Below are positions 1 to 12,050 of a stretch of 64,000 nt of DNA, in pieces. The stretch covers positions 60,309,823-60,373,822 of the forward strand of contig CATQJL010000112.1 in assembly GCA_958299035.1 (NCBI GenBank). The letters run 5' to 3'. A program made the position numbers and the translations under genes. The stretch is from Cylicocyclus nassatus. Lineage: Eukaryota > Nematoda > Chromadorea > Rhabditida > Strongylidae. The notes beneath the pieces were generated by a model, which was not told the origin of the DNA, ran no database searches, and worked only from the letters and a program-made list of their open reading frames with translations. Position 1 is the stretch's first letter, and every line of letters begins with the position of its first letter.

Positions 1-743
1 TGATGCATATGATCCTGTAGAACAGACTTAGAGCTTTCAAAAACGTATACACTTTATTTCAAATATAGTCAATGTTGCCAAGAAAAACTGAAACAAAAAA
101 TGGGACACATCTTATTACACGACCTAATATAAAGAATTTAAGGTGTATGGAGCAGGAAAGTATGCTGGATAGATGGAGAGTTACTTAAATAAATCTTGGC
201 AATCGTTGGCGTGAACAATTTAGCCTTAACATGTAGAATGTACCTTAACTGTAATACAGACAATAGTCATTTCTCTCCTTGTTACGCTGTGACAGGATAA
301 CGAGAAGAGATCAATCCATAAAAAAGTTATAAAAAAAGTTGCAAAGTCTTAGTCGCCAGCCTAATAAGTTTTCCTAAAGTCGTCACTTTTGACAGAAACG
401 ATTATGCATGGACCAAGAAATTTTAGAATTTAAAGGCTCCAAATTATTAAGCGCTTCCTGGAAGTGAGTGGACGAGATTTTACCGTTTTAAGATATCAAT
501 TTTGAAATTGCTGGCAATTACAAGCACACGAGAATTGAGGACCATAGGAATCCCTCTGTCAGTTCATCTCCTCTGAGGCGGTTCTGATTTGTTCTTAAGC
601 GGTCTCAGACCAGCCAGCATCAGTGAGCTGTAGATACGAATGCTGACTGTTTGGTAGACGCGATGGGGTGGGCGTGCTCAAGATATCGACAGCAGTGCTG
701 TTTGTGCAGATGTGGTGAAAGGACAAATGATTGTAATGGGGAG
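1..743. other. AT-rich non-coding stretch
   Basis: I see no exon with convincing splice sites, no terminal inverted repeats and no RNA gene here. The open frames are short and low in protein-like character. Confidence 0.5.
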
Positions 744-945
744 ACGGTCTTTTCGCACGGGCGGTCTCCAGCGTCTCCCTGATTTTGACTTGTCTAAACA
801 TGTAATGCACGCCGCAAACCTTTCCTCCCCCTGTTTTGCTTAGGCAAAAGCCGCCGCAGGGTGTGTCGCGCGCGGCGATGAACCTGTGTGGAAAGCATTA
901 CGGTCGTGCGAATCGTCCTACACCCAATGTAATGGGCGGCCATGT
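744..945 (+). repeat. Dispersed repeat R1, copy 1
   Basis: This stretch matches 60818-61021 in the same orientation. Shared landmarks in order are CGGTCTTTTCGCACGGGCG, GCACGCCGCAAACCTTTCC, TTGCTTAGG and ACCTGTGTGGAAAGCAT. The copies differ by substitutions and small indels, so they are old. No termini or target duplication could be defined, and the element class is unknown. Confidence 0.75.
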
Positions 946-1662
946 TCTGAAGCCAGTTAACGGAACGAATCTTGCTGCATTGCCGCACCGTCTTTGGTAG
1001 CGGGACTATCAAGAAATCGATGATGACCGCTATCAAATATTTCGCTTGTCCAATTGATAAACGAAACAAAACCGTGGGTTTTTTTGAATTTCCATGGGAA
1101 ACAAATTTAAGCACTATTAGGAATACTTAAATAAATAAAGGCTATTTTCCACAGTTTTAGTTGTATTAGTTTGAACTTTGACTGCTTACCAATTAAGCTG
1201 TGAGGCTTGTTTGTACTTGAGCTAAAATCCGATCTCACCAAATCTACAATCAATCTTTCCAGCCTTACAGAAGATAGTTGTAAGCATAAAATTCACAATT
1301 TTAAAACAAATCTATTGATTGCTAAAGTTGAATAATGCTTTTGAAACTTGCTGATATCACAGCGGTCATGAAAGAAGTCATTCCAATGTAGATGTTTGAA
1401 AGAAGAATACTTTCTACGTTAATTGCAGACAAGTCTTTCAGAAATTCTTAAAAGTTTCCTTGAATTACAATCACCAAAACATCTTGTTTCTGTTGAGCTT
1501 CAGAAATTTCAGCAAGTGCGTTTTTTGTGTGAGCGATTAGATTGACCTAATGGAAGTTTTGTAAAACTTCCAAAGACTTCCGGTTTTTGAAGTGACAGAA
1601 TTTTTTAAAAATTGACTTGAACTTTGCTAGGTCCCGACTTATGCGGTTTGACGTTCATCTTA

Positions 1663-2382
1663 TTAGGTTGCCAAAAAAATAGTGTCGCTTCCTTTGCTTG
1701 TTTTTTTTGTATGGTACATAACCAGCCCCTCCAACAACAGGTATTGTTTGATAGAGCAAACTTAGGTTTAACAGTCCAAGTGAATTGAAATTCAAAATTT
1801 AAGAAGTTCTGAGCGCCCAAAAAATCGAAAGAATTGGATCTTTGTCCGAAAACTTCTTACAGGCCTTCCACGCCCACTCCTATCGACAGCAGACATTTGT
1901 ATGTGCTGCTGCCATGCTTTTTCGCTGACTAGATTATGTGCTGCTGCTATACTTTTTCGCTGACTAGATACCGAGAACTTGAAAATTTTGATGTTTCGCA
2001 AAGCAATACTGGACCGTTTTGGCCTACGTAATTCTATAGGTGTTTAGAACTACTTATATAAAAAAGCCATCACTGCTTTGAAAAAACACAAAAATTCTCA
2101 GTTTTTCCGTCTCTGTGAGTCTCTAGACAGCAAATATCTGGTGTCAATTTAGATGTGTGCGTGCTGAAATTTTGTAGGAAGATTTTGGACGAAGATTCTT
2201 TTTGACTATACGAGCATTTCGGACTTCTCGATTTTGGTTAACGTCACGTGGAACAAACTTAGTGAGGAAATATTATTACCGGCTTGTAGAGCTTGCTTAC
2301 CACTCACGCGATTTTGAGGTTTGCCTGGTTACGGTACCATAGGAAGGCAAATAAAAAGCGACCTTCTTCCTTGGTAGCCTAG
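1663..2382. mobile_element. Mariner-type non-autonomous element H (degenerate)
   Basis: The left end reads TTAGGTTGCCAAAAAAATAG directly after a TA. The right end, read in reverse complement, is CTAGGCTACCAAGGAAGAAG followed by GTCGCTT, and is flanked outside by TA. The internal motif GATAGAGCAAACTTAGG (about 1749) and its mirror CTTGTAGAGCTTGCTT (about 2284) match the motif pair in the other mariner-type elements here. No transposase frame remains. The pairing of the two ends is an inference from partial identity. Confidence 0.55.
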
Positions 2383-3654
2383 TAGAAGTTTGCTTTACTC
2401 TGTCGAACAATGCCCTACTTGTACAGTTCGATGTTTATTCTGCCTCGGTAGCATGACGCCTATAACGTCTATCTTTTCTTCCCTATTTTGTGTATCTACA
2501 AAGGGCTTGGTTCTTATGATAATACACATGATCAGGAAAATTTGTCATAGATTGTGTTGCTTTATAACTTCGCCATGGGACAGGCAAATCCGTTAAGCAG
2601 CAAAATTCGCAACAAGTGCACCTAAAGCTAGTAAAGGCATCCACATCACAGTATTCCTTCGTCTTTTTGATTATGCAGTAGGATGGAAGCTAACAAGCAT
2701 CCACTCTAGGTTCACACCATTCCTAGAAGCGGGCTAGTGGTTATTCCATTCTTAAATTGGCGACACTGGAAAAAAGTTGCCTGCTCTTCCTACTCAGGCG
2801 TTCCAAAGGGCCGCATGCATTATCGCATTGAGGTGAGGAACGCAGCTTACAAGAAAGCTTCGTAATCTGAAGCTTTGACATTGGATTTTCTCGCTGTCTA
2901 TCCGTACGCAAGTGTTTCTGCTGCCTTTCAATATAAAAATATTGAACAATAGCAAGACGTTGTACAAGCCTCATTTCACGTGCTTGTATAAACAGCGGCC
3001 GGCATCCTTTTCTTTAAAATCACTTTTCGTTTATCTTTTTGTTGAAGTCGGCGAAAACATGCCAATGTTTCACTTATTATCTAAACGAACAGTGGCAAAC
3101 ATGCTTTTGATAAGAACAAATCATGTATTGAAGTCATAGGGTTTGCTTAACCACAAGTCGAAAATTGAGATTTACAAAAGATTCGATAACTCATTGTCAG
3201 TTATCGTCAGCAACATGTATACAGCATTAGACTAGATCATCAGTACAACTTTATAATGATATTGATTTCAAAAGAAAAATGATTTTGAAGAACAAGTGGT
3301 CGACCGTTGGGGACCATCAGGGATCATACACAAAGCTAGAAAATGTGGCTTATACAACTTCTTGCTCCTGCTCATTACTTTTCTAGTAAAGTACAGTAAA
3401 ACACTTGCAGATGGAGACAGCGAGAAATCCAGATGTTTAGAGCTTTAGGATATACAGGATATTTAGGATATATTTTTTGAGCTGTTCCCCTTCTCAGCTG
3501 GGATTTTAACGCATGCGGTTCTACTCAGACAATCGGTGCCGTAGTCGCGCCGGGCAGTCGAAATCTGGCAGAGCCGCGGCGGACCCAATTGACCATTGAG
3601 AGCGGGGCGAGAAGGCGGTCCCTTCTTGTAGGTCACGTGACGTCACCGGCAGGC

Positions 3655-3905
3655 GAGTGGGACCCTTCTCCGGATCTGCTCCGGAGGTACGCCAGATTTG
3701 GGAGGGCCGCGGCGGAGAGATTTGCCCGCCGCGAGTGCGCCAGATTTGGGACACCTTCGGAGCACAAAATGGCAGGGCTCCGGAGCACTTGGGAGGTCTC
3801 CGGAGCACAAATTGGGAGGTTTCCGGAGCACACAAAATGGGAGGACTCCGGAGCATAAATGGGAGGTCTCCGGAGCACAAATGGGAGGGCTCCGGAGCAC
3901 GAGTG
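3655..3905. repeat. GC-rich CTCCGGAGCAC minisatellite
   Basis: The 11-mer CTCCGGAGCAC and variants recur about every 22-30 bp, separated by spacers such as AAATGGGAGG. The island is much richer in G+C than its surroundings. The longer open frames across it, on both strands, are explained by the repeat and are not taken as genes. Confidence 0.8.
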
Positions 3906-4548
3906 GCAATCCCCAGCTGGGGAACCTCGCGGTTCGGCCATTTCTGCTCCGGAGGTATGCATCCTTTGACGAACGGAGCGGCGTCCTTCGTTACGAAGAA
4001 GTCACGAGTAAACGTCGCTGTTGCTCTTATTGACACCGCCTCCTTGCCGCAGGGATCTTAGTGCACATGGACCTAAGAGTATGCATTAACTTCGGGGTAT
4101 CGAAACGTTTTAAGCTTTAGAAAACTTTGATCTCTGCTGCACTCAGCTCATCTGCAACTTTGATCTTAGCAAAACTTGCAGTAAACTCCTTCTTTCGTCT
4201 ATATGTAAATCCCCAGCGCAAAGGTAATAAAATTTTTTGAGCGTACAGAACAATCACATCTGGCAAAGGGGTCTTGCTTCAGTTAGCGCGACATCTAGCT
4301 ACTTCCTTCTACTTTGCTTTTAACCTTCTCAAAAGTTGAAAAAGTATCAGCACTCAATATCGGCTCTAATTCTTCAACCTTAAAATGATAATGAAGGAAC
4401 TCCAGCATTGAGAAATATGGCAGACCAGCTCCATTAACTACAAAAGTAGTTTTTTCTGGTACCGCATCATTGTGAGGCAACCATTTCGTTTATGATGCTT
4501 TGATATTTTCACTGTGGGGAACCAGAAAGGGATGCGGAAGCTGATGAC

Positions 4549-4793
4549 CAGGGCTCGGCACGAGATGGCACCGAGGAAATTTCAGAACGAAATCCTCTTT
4601 GATCGTGAAAATTCTTACGAAGTCCCCTTTTGACTCTAAATTCTAAACGTAAAAAAATCTTAAAAAAAAACGAAACTTCGACTATAAAATGTCACAATTT
4701 CTGTGTCGTTTCGGCCGCAAAAACGATTTCCTTTTGCTTTTTGTCCCAAAAACAATATCCAGCTTGAGCCGGTGCCAGCTGTGCCGAGCCCTG
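4549..4793. mobile_element. hAT-type MITE 1 (245 bp)
   Basis: The terminal inverted repeats are CAGGGCTCGGCAC on the left and GTGCCGAGCCCTG on the right. They are flanked by an exact 8-bp duplication, CTGATGAC, at 4541-4548 and 4794-4801. CAGGG-type ends with an 8-bp duplication are characteristic of the hAT superfamily. The interior is non-coding and shares the phrase ACGAAGTCC with the other hAT elements in this window. Confidence 0.9.
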
Positions 4794-4914
4794 CTGATGA
4801 CACATTCAATAATTTTAGTTATTAGGCGAGTACGATACAGAAACATGACAAAAGCAAACTTTCTTTCCCTACGTACAACAGGGCAACAAAACGAAACCGA
4901 AAAAAATATGTGAG

Positions 4915-5298
4915 GGGTATCACTTGATGGAGCAAAGCAATCTCTACAAGGTAACCTCTAAACTTTGGCTTGGGTCGTGGTTTACGCTAAGCTCGAGCCA
5001 AAAGAGCAGCTAAAGTGCCAAAAATCGGATTTTCACTTAATGAAATATCAGGGGTCCCGTGCTTTAGCATGTAGCTGGCTCTTGCACTTATCCATATGTG
5101 CACTTGAAGAATTGAAAAACGAAAAATGGCAAACTTTGCCCTTAGCAGTCCAGGCTCCTCCCAGATATGCAGTTGTGTACTGCGAACATTTGCTACTTTA
5201 ATCGTTAACTTTTGGCCTTCAATGTGCTCTGCCTCCTGAGAAATACCAAATTTAAATAAATAAAAACAAAAAGCGACATTCTTTCTTCAACTTAATAT
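4915..5298. mobile_element. Truncated mariner-type element end
   Basis: An internal motif copy, GATGGAGCAAAGCAATCTCT (4927), lies upstream of a right end whose reverse complement starts TTAAGTTGAAGAAAGAATGT and continues GTCGCTTTTT, resembling the end of element B at 23037. No matching left end was found, so this appears to be a half element. Confidence 0.4.
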
Positions 5299-7105
5299 AA
5301 TGATTGATATATTTCATACATTTTTATATCTTCTATGTCTCGGCAGGATGCAGATCGCTCATTACTTTTGATCTGGTAGAAATGTAGAGAGCTGTTGCAA
5401 CGCAAAAGATCGCACTGTCTTTAGTATAATTGTACATGAGCTCTAATGGAGAATATTGGACTCGGCAATTGGTGTTGGTTTTCATAGTGACATACTTACT
5501 ACATGGGCTATAAAAATGCGCAAGTGACTTGTTTATTTTTGTAAACAAGTGAAATAATTTTTAAAATTTCTAAAAATTTAAGTTAGCCTTGTCAAAAAAA
5601 TTTCTTCGGTGGCGTGGCGTTGGGGACCCGCAAAAATGTTTAGAAGCACCCCAAAAAAATTTTCGGAGTGCGTGGCTAACGCCACGCACCTTCATTAGAA
5701 AAAAATCCCCCCCCCCGGACGGAAATCCTGAGACCGACACTGCTATGAAGGGATTCATTTCGATAATATGAAAGTTGATTTTGATAGTACAAATGCTAAA
5801 CATCGTTCCCAAACCGATGAGAAATGGTCCTCCAAAAGTCTTCAGAAGTGCAATCACGACAAAATTAAGCAAGTGCATTTTGTATACATGGTTCACCTAT
5901 ATGAATGACCTATAACCATCTACAGATGCTAATTAAATCTATAAACCTATCATGGAAACGACACATGTTTATAGAAATACTAGTCCGTACTAGGAAAACT
6001 CAGTGGGTGTGTGTTTCTTCAAGATTCATCGAAGTGGAATGCATGCGAATCCGTTAGATTGAAGTAAAATGCAGGCTATTCTGTCATAGAGAAAAACAAA
6101 ATTGCCTACGAAGGTTTACCGAATGCTAGAGAACGCATCCGTATACTCACAGTATTCAGTGTTATGGGTTTTGCAGGAGGTTGGAAACTAAAGGGAACAG
6201 GTAAACATTGAGATTATGCATCAACTTCGAATTCCTTAAAAATTAGCTCTCGAGAATTTTGCAAAATCGCTGCTTCAGCAGCCCATTAGCTATTTTGAAT
6301 TTCGACTTTTAGTCCCAGCGAAATTTGCAATAAAAGTCTAGCCACGTCTTATGTAAGCCCCAACGCAAAGTGGCAGAACTTTTTTCAGCGAGCACAACAG
6401 TCACATCCATACCTTCGATAGTCTAGAGACAGGGAGCCAAAAGTGAAGGTTGTTTGAACATCTGACGTCACAAATGGTGAAGGTTGTTCAAAGAAGATCA
6501 GAGAAGAGAATATGACGTAAAACAGACATAAAAAGCAAAAGAAACGGCTGTAAACCGGATAAAAACGCTGCAATAAGATTTGAAATCTTTCATTTGGCGG
6601 CTTTACAGAGTGCAAGTTTTCGCTCCAGGACCAGCAATTCGCAACACGGGTTTTGATTTTTGATGCGTCCTTTGAATTTTTACCTCCGCGCCGTCCCTCT
6701 TGTACTCTGCGACGTTGTCTGGATTCTTCCGCTCATCATTCTGAGCAAGTATCGTCCAAGCTGGAGAAAATTCGTTGCGAAACTACTGAAAAAGAATAAG
6801 GTAAAGAAAAACGCATTTTTTAGTAATTTCTACAAAAAAAAGCGGCATAAGCAAAGAAATAAGCTCGGCGACGTTGTCTACATTATAGACAGAAACAAGA
6901 CCTATCGACTACACAAAAAATCTGCGTGAAAAGAGTCAAACTAGGAGAAAAACGAGAGATTTTCAAAAACAAGGTTTTTGCCGGATTTCTTGTTTAAATC
7001 ATAAAAAGGAGTCCTGCGACGTTGTCAGCGTGAAAATAGAGATCAAGAGCTTCAAAATGATATATAGCTTGCTAAAATTGGGTTCGAAACAGCGAAGAAA
7101 AGGGT
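5299..7105. other. Non-coding stretch with a recurrent 11-mer
   Basis: I found no supportable gene. The 11-mer GCGACGTTGTC occurs near 6708, 6868 and 7017, and inverted near 7300, suggesting a diverged tandem repeat of roughly 150 bp. A C-run lies near 5708. The open frames at 5570-5896 and 6660-6929 have no recognisable domain. Confidence 0.4.
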
Positions 7106-7220
7106 ACCAGAGCCAAATGCCTCGCGCCCCGCGCTTGGGGTAGCGAGGTAGCGCGCAGCGCGCGGAGACGCAGACGAGCAGCGGAGAGAGACCAGAGCCG
7201 GCGGGGCATTTGGCTCTGGT
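7106..7220. repeat. GC-rich hairpin with inverted ends
   Basis: ACCAGAGCCAAATGCC at 7106 is answered by GGCATTTGGCTCTGGT ending at 7220. The 80-bp interior is GC-rich, in an AT-rich neighbourhood. No target duplication is visible. It could be a small foldback transposon or a structured repeat. Confidence 0.7.
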
Positions 7221-8956
7221 CATTGATCTCCGCGGGGTCATAACGAAACCCTATAATATTATATATCGTTGTGATCCTCATGACACGGCCAGGAGCACTG
7301 ACAACGTCGCGGGTCTTGAATCTCACTCCATAATGAGATAGACCAGCATTTATGTGGCGACTCTCTGCGCAAGATTTCAGCGCAGTTTCTCGTTTTTGTT
7401 GAACTCCAGCGGCTTTCATGAACCTCCAACGCTCAATCGCAGTCTATAGAAAGGTTAACTGATAAGTTTTATCCTAATTTCTAATTGAATTTTTGAAAAA
7501 AAACCCTCTTTTCAGCAAAAAAGGCCATGAAAACGCAATCTTTCGGTTTTTTGAGCTTTTCTTTGGATGTCACTACTATATGCCTCATTCACATTCATCC
7601 TTACATAGTTAGTCATTAGTTATGTCATAATATCCGGGGCTTCGCCCCGGATGACTTGTACTCCTCTCCAGGTGAAGGTTGTGTCCTCTCATGACACTCA
7701 AAGTGAAGGTTACCAGAGTACGTGGCTCTATGTATCGAAGGTATGGTCACATCACACTTAAGAAGTCTTGCCTAGTCAGAGTTCTAAACATAGGGAATCA
7801 TTTTGCTTGTGATAAGCATTCTCACGCATTTCCAGTGCCAAGACCTTAAACTCCTTGGATTCTGCAAAAACTCGGTGGATTTGTTTGTGGCCATGCAAAC
7901 TGCCCTCTAGCATATTCAAATACTTCCAAATCATTTGTGTTAGACACTTCTTGCTCCTTTTATCATTAAGCGCCGGATCTATGGCTAAAAGTATATGATA
8001 TCTGATTGACCCAGTGCGAACTTCTGCAATGTTTTGTCGAAGTCGGTCAAAGCAGCGTTGGAACGATGTCCCCCCCCCCCCTCCCCTCCCCTCCCTTTTG
8101 AAAGAAGCCTACATTGGTTATGGAATGGTGCAAGCAATCTGATACACTTTCAAAATAAAAGTCTAAATTTTCGATTCTTTCTGATTTGCACAAGCTTTGC
8201 CAAATTTTTCTTTCACTCGTAAAGTATATCGCATGCAAACAGACTCATAGATGACATCAAGTTGTCGCTCATAAAAGGAATCTTCTATTATTACGTTCTC
8301 TGCATCATAATCACCTAAAAAGTTTAAAAAGAATTGTCGAATGTGTCATCAGGTTCCCATTTCTGATGTTTTCTAACAATGAACAGAAAGCATCAGAAAT
8401 CGAAATGTTTGCTCCACGATGATGTGGTACTAAAAAAATGACAATCACTTTATCGAGTAGCCCATTTTTTATACAAGATAAAGAAAATGCGATACAAGCA
8501 TATAAGTTGCAAGGTTTTAATTTTATGGGTTATTGCTAAAAGGAGCAGAAATGTTGTTTGAGAAGGCCATATCAAGGTTGGCCAGTATTACAAATCCACA
8601 CCCTGGCCATGCCAGTATACTTTTCCTGCACTCGTACATACAGTGCTTCAAAGAGGAACTGCTACAGATTTTCCTAGAAAGGGGATCAGAACTTATTTCA
8701 CTTTGATTTTGCATGTGGATAGTAGAGCTGATCTGAAAACTTTTTTGCGTTCCTTCAGTGTATCATCTTAAGGATGTAGAATTAGATCCAGTACTCTAAG
8801 CGCTATTGGAAGAAGGAAATCAAAATGAAGTAGCTAGGTGGAGGTAGCCGAAGCAACACCTATTCTTGAATGTGATTGTTAGGTATATTTTGCTACCTTC
8901 GTGCTAGAAATTTACATACAGAAGGGAAAAGGAGTCTACTGCAATTTTTGCTGAAG
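7221..8956. other. Unassigned stretch with one perfect hairpin
   Basis: No gene can be supported. A perfect 9-bp stem with a 3-nt loop, ATCCGGGGC-TTC-GCCCCGGAT, lies at 7632-7652. A C/T-rich run lies at 8070-8097. Confidence 0.4.
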
Positions 8957-9765
8957 TTAGAAGTCGAAACCCTTTCCTACAATATAAACGAAACCGCAAA
9001 AAACAGGACGGCTAGATTCATCTTTCCCTGTGTTTGGCCATAAAGTTGTTTTGATTATGACTTACCTTGAACGTACAGAATGAGGAAATGTTATCTTTAG
9101 AACTTTTCAAGTAAACGCGCTCTCAAAAGTAAAAAGTTGAGATTTTACGATTGAAGCTTGATGCATATTCCTCGCAAAAATAAATTTTTGAACAGTTTTA
9201 TACCAAGTCCGCTTACAACAATAGAAGAAGACGCTGCACTTACCTCCACTTTCTTAATGCGATGCGATTAACAAAAAAGCACTAGAGCATTAATTTATAA
9301 TTTTTTGAAGTATACGTTATCAATCATGCATTAGTTATGCACTAACCTCTTCGCTGAGAATGACAGCAGGCTGATTCACAATCGGTGTTAACGTTGTTAA
9401 CAGTGACGTGGTGCAACAAAGTTCTTACTTACCTTTTATGAAAAAAATCTTCAGAAACAGTATAAATTGAAGGAATATAAATTTCGTGCACAACCGATGT
9501 GGACACCACTCAACAACACGTATTACTTTTCTTCTTTCGTAAAATCTGCAAAAATAGTCTTTATTTGTGTTGCACCGTCAGTTTGCCTCTCCTGTCCGCC
9601 TTTACCAGTAAAACTACTTCGTTGTCAAGCATGATTTTCTGTGGTCAATTGTCGTGGACGTTCTTGTATCGCCATTTGCACAATGTTTGCTTATGAGTTT
9701 CTCGTACTAAGGGCGTACCCGTGCAGTAGTACGACTTTCCCCACAAAAGGTGCTTAAACTGCAAG
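8957..9765. repeat. Tandem duplication, unit 1
   Basis: This is the first of two head-to-tail copies. Its start (TTAGAAGTCGAAACCC, 8957) corresponds to TTAGAGGTCGAAATCC at 9766, immediately after its own end. Most of the unit is roughly 85% identical to unit 2, but the last 185 bp (9581-9765) differs from 10651-10835 at only two positions. No confident gene is present in either unit. Confidence 0.85.
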
Positions 9766-10835
9766 TTAGAGGTCGAAATCCCCTGTTAGAATATAAACGA
9801 AACCACAAGAAATACGACGGCTAGACTGCTCTTTCCCTGTATTTGGCTATAAAATTGTTTTAAATGTCTTATGACTTACCTTGGTTGTACAGAGTGAGAA
9901 AATGCTATTTTTAATACTTTTGAGTGAACGCGCTCTCAAAAGTAAAACATTGAGATTTTACGATTGAAGCTTGATGCATATTCCTCTGTTTTGACTTTGT
10001 CAATTTACGTCACTCTTTATGATCAGCGTGACATCAGACGATTAGTCAAAGCTCCACTTTTTCGAACTCAAAATATATGTTTCGATCACAAAAATCGTCG
10101 GGTAGAGAACGATTGATAGAATCAATCAAAAAAATAACATTGGATTTTCTTTGCAAATTTTAGTAACAATTTGGTAAAAGGTAGCAATAACTACAAGAAA
10201 TAACGGTGGCTGTAGTGGCACCGTAACAGCGGCAGCGGTCAATGACCAATTACCAGGCATTTCACAACACCAAGGCAAAACGAAATTGTGAAACAATTTT
10301 TCCAGACATATTCAAAACTTTTGTTTTTCCAGACATATTCGAAACTTTTAAGGAACTAATGCATACGCTGATTTTTGGAGTACACGTTATCAATCGCGCA
10401 TTAGTAATGGACTAATTTCTTTGCTGAGAACGACAGCAGGCTGATTCACAATGGGTGTTAACGTTGTTAACAGTGACGTGGTGCAAGAAGGTTCTTACTT
10501 ACCCCCTTCTATGAAAAAAATTTCTTAGAAACAGTATAAATTGAAGTAGTATAGATTTCGTGCACCACCGGTGTGAACACCACTCAACAACAGCATTACT
10601 TTCCTTCTTTTGTAGAACCTGCAAAAGTCTCTATTTGTGTTGCAGTATCAGTTTGCCTCTCCTGTCCGTCTTTACCAGTAAAACTACTTCGTTGTCAAGC
10701 ATGATTTTCTGTGGTCAATTGTCGTGGACGTTCTTGTATCGCCATTTGCACAATGTTTGCTTATGAGTTTCTCGTACTAAGGGCGTACCCGTGCAATAGT
10801 ACGACTTTCCCCACAAAAGGTGCTTAAACTGCAAG
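9766..10835. repeat. Tandem duplication, unit 2
   Basis: Second head-to-tail copy. It is longer than unit 1 because its middle (about 9988-10365) is replaced by unrelated sequence, including a 26-bp direct repeat around AGACATATTC at 10300-10345. Shared landmarks are GTTAACGTTGTTAACAGTGA and CTTGTATCGCCATTTGCACA. Confidence 0.85.
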
Positions 10836-11632
10836 ATCCTCGATAGGAGAAGCTGCAACCCCGCTCAAACCACGTTTGCTCAAAACACCTAAGACAAAAG
10901 CTATCGGCGGAGACTGAAAGGGTTGATCAAAAAATCATAACTAAAACTCAATCGCATTCTGAATAATTTGAGCGGCGATGCACAGACTAATGTCACCATA
11001 CCAATAACGTACAGGGTGTCTTAAAAGCAAGTACACACTTTGAATCGTTAATAACTCTCTTGCCAAAAAGTCTTTTGTTTAGCTTAAAGCATCATTCACT
11101 AGGGCAGGCTTCGACTAAAATTTACAATATGGAGCGAATCACCCATTGCTCTTCATTACAGTTGGATTACGGTAGGAACTTTGAGCACACGCGCCTTGTA
11201 AAAGAGGCGTCTGAAAATAAATTCTAAAAAAATTTGAAAAGCTGTATAGCAGTGTCCCCAGAAATGCTGACATCATTAACAAGCTTTTAAGAGTTTTTCA
11301 AGCGCTGAAAATGGTCTAACCACATTTTTGGAAAGCACTGAGAAACATTTATCGCGGTTTACTTAACACACTTTCCGGTAAAATGCAAACTTCATATTCA
11401 TAATCAGCTATTAAGTTTAGCCTAACGATAAAAGTTTCAGTTTGCTGAATCTCCATTTTGAAGCGAAATGTAGCCGTTGATGGTTCCAATTCTCTCAGAA
11501 GTTCCTACCGTAATCCTACAGCAGCGAAGAGATTCGCTCCATAGATCTAAACTAAAGCCTGCTCTACTGAATAGTGCAAAAGACCGTCCCACCAGATTAG
11601 GCGTACCTGGCTAATGTAATAGTAGATCCCCT
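10836..11632. other. Non-coding stretch
   Basis: No exon or element boundary could be supported. AGTTCCTACCGTAATCC near 11500 and GGATTACGGTAGGAACT near 11164 are inverted copies, as are ATTCGCTCCAT and ATGGAGCGAATC beside them. A diverged foldback of about 400 bp may therefore lie at 11080-11545. Confidence 0.4.
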
Positions 11633-11914
11633 AACTAAGCGACGACAAAAGTTTGCAGCGCGAAAGGAGGTCTACGAAGTCTACAAATCGCCCCTCAAGT
11701 GACCCGAATCTTATGGTATGTTCGGGCGAGTGCGAGATACATGCAAGGTAGAGATGCAGAGTCGTTGCGGGCTCTGCGCTTATGACTGCGATATACACAC
11801 TCTGGCCTTGCAATCTGGCAGTGTCCGAGCCTACCGTAGATTCGGGCCACTTTCGGAGCAAATTTCAGGCTTGGTAGACTTCCTCTTTCGCTCCGACTTT
11901 AGTCATCGCTTAGG
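11633..11914. repeat. Foldback repeat with about 100-bp arms
   Basis: The left arm begins CTAAGCGACGACAAAAGT. The right arm, in reverse complement, begins CTAAGCGATGACTAAAGT. Both continue through AGGTCTAC/AAGTCTAC and GTGACCCGAATC/GTGGCCCGAATC. The loop includes ATGCAGAGTCGTTGCGGG, which resembles the loop of the foldback at 15285-15730. Confidence 0.75.
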
Positions 11915-12050
11915 TAGGGAGTTTACTTTATCATGGCCACAAAAACCTGGCACCCATTTTTTTGCCGGAACGCTGCCTTCAAAGCTAAACAGAAGATTCT
12001 TTGTGGGAAGAAAGTTATTAACGATTGAAAAGCGTATATTTACTTTTGTA

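Noticed and set aside
3521..4061. Several overlapping open frames on both strands
   Set aside because: They arise from the CTCCGGAGCAC minisatellite. All phases are open because the repeat lacks stops.
4549..4566. GGCACGAG resembling a cDNA-library adaptor
   Set aside because: The sequence is part of a genuine inverted terminal repeat with an exact 8-bp target duplication, so it is not contamination.
4095..6430. Possible direct repeat pair (about 4095-4260 and 6220-6410)
   Set aside because: Only scattered short matches such as CCCCA-CGCAAAG; too diverged to define a repeat by eye.
9646..9765. Resemblance of LLWGKSYYCTGT to IS200-type tyrosine transposases
   Set aside because: Only 37 codons, no catalytic HUH motif nearby and no flanking ends; similarity this short is not evidence.
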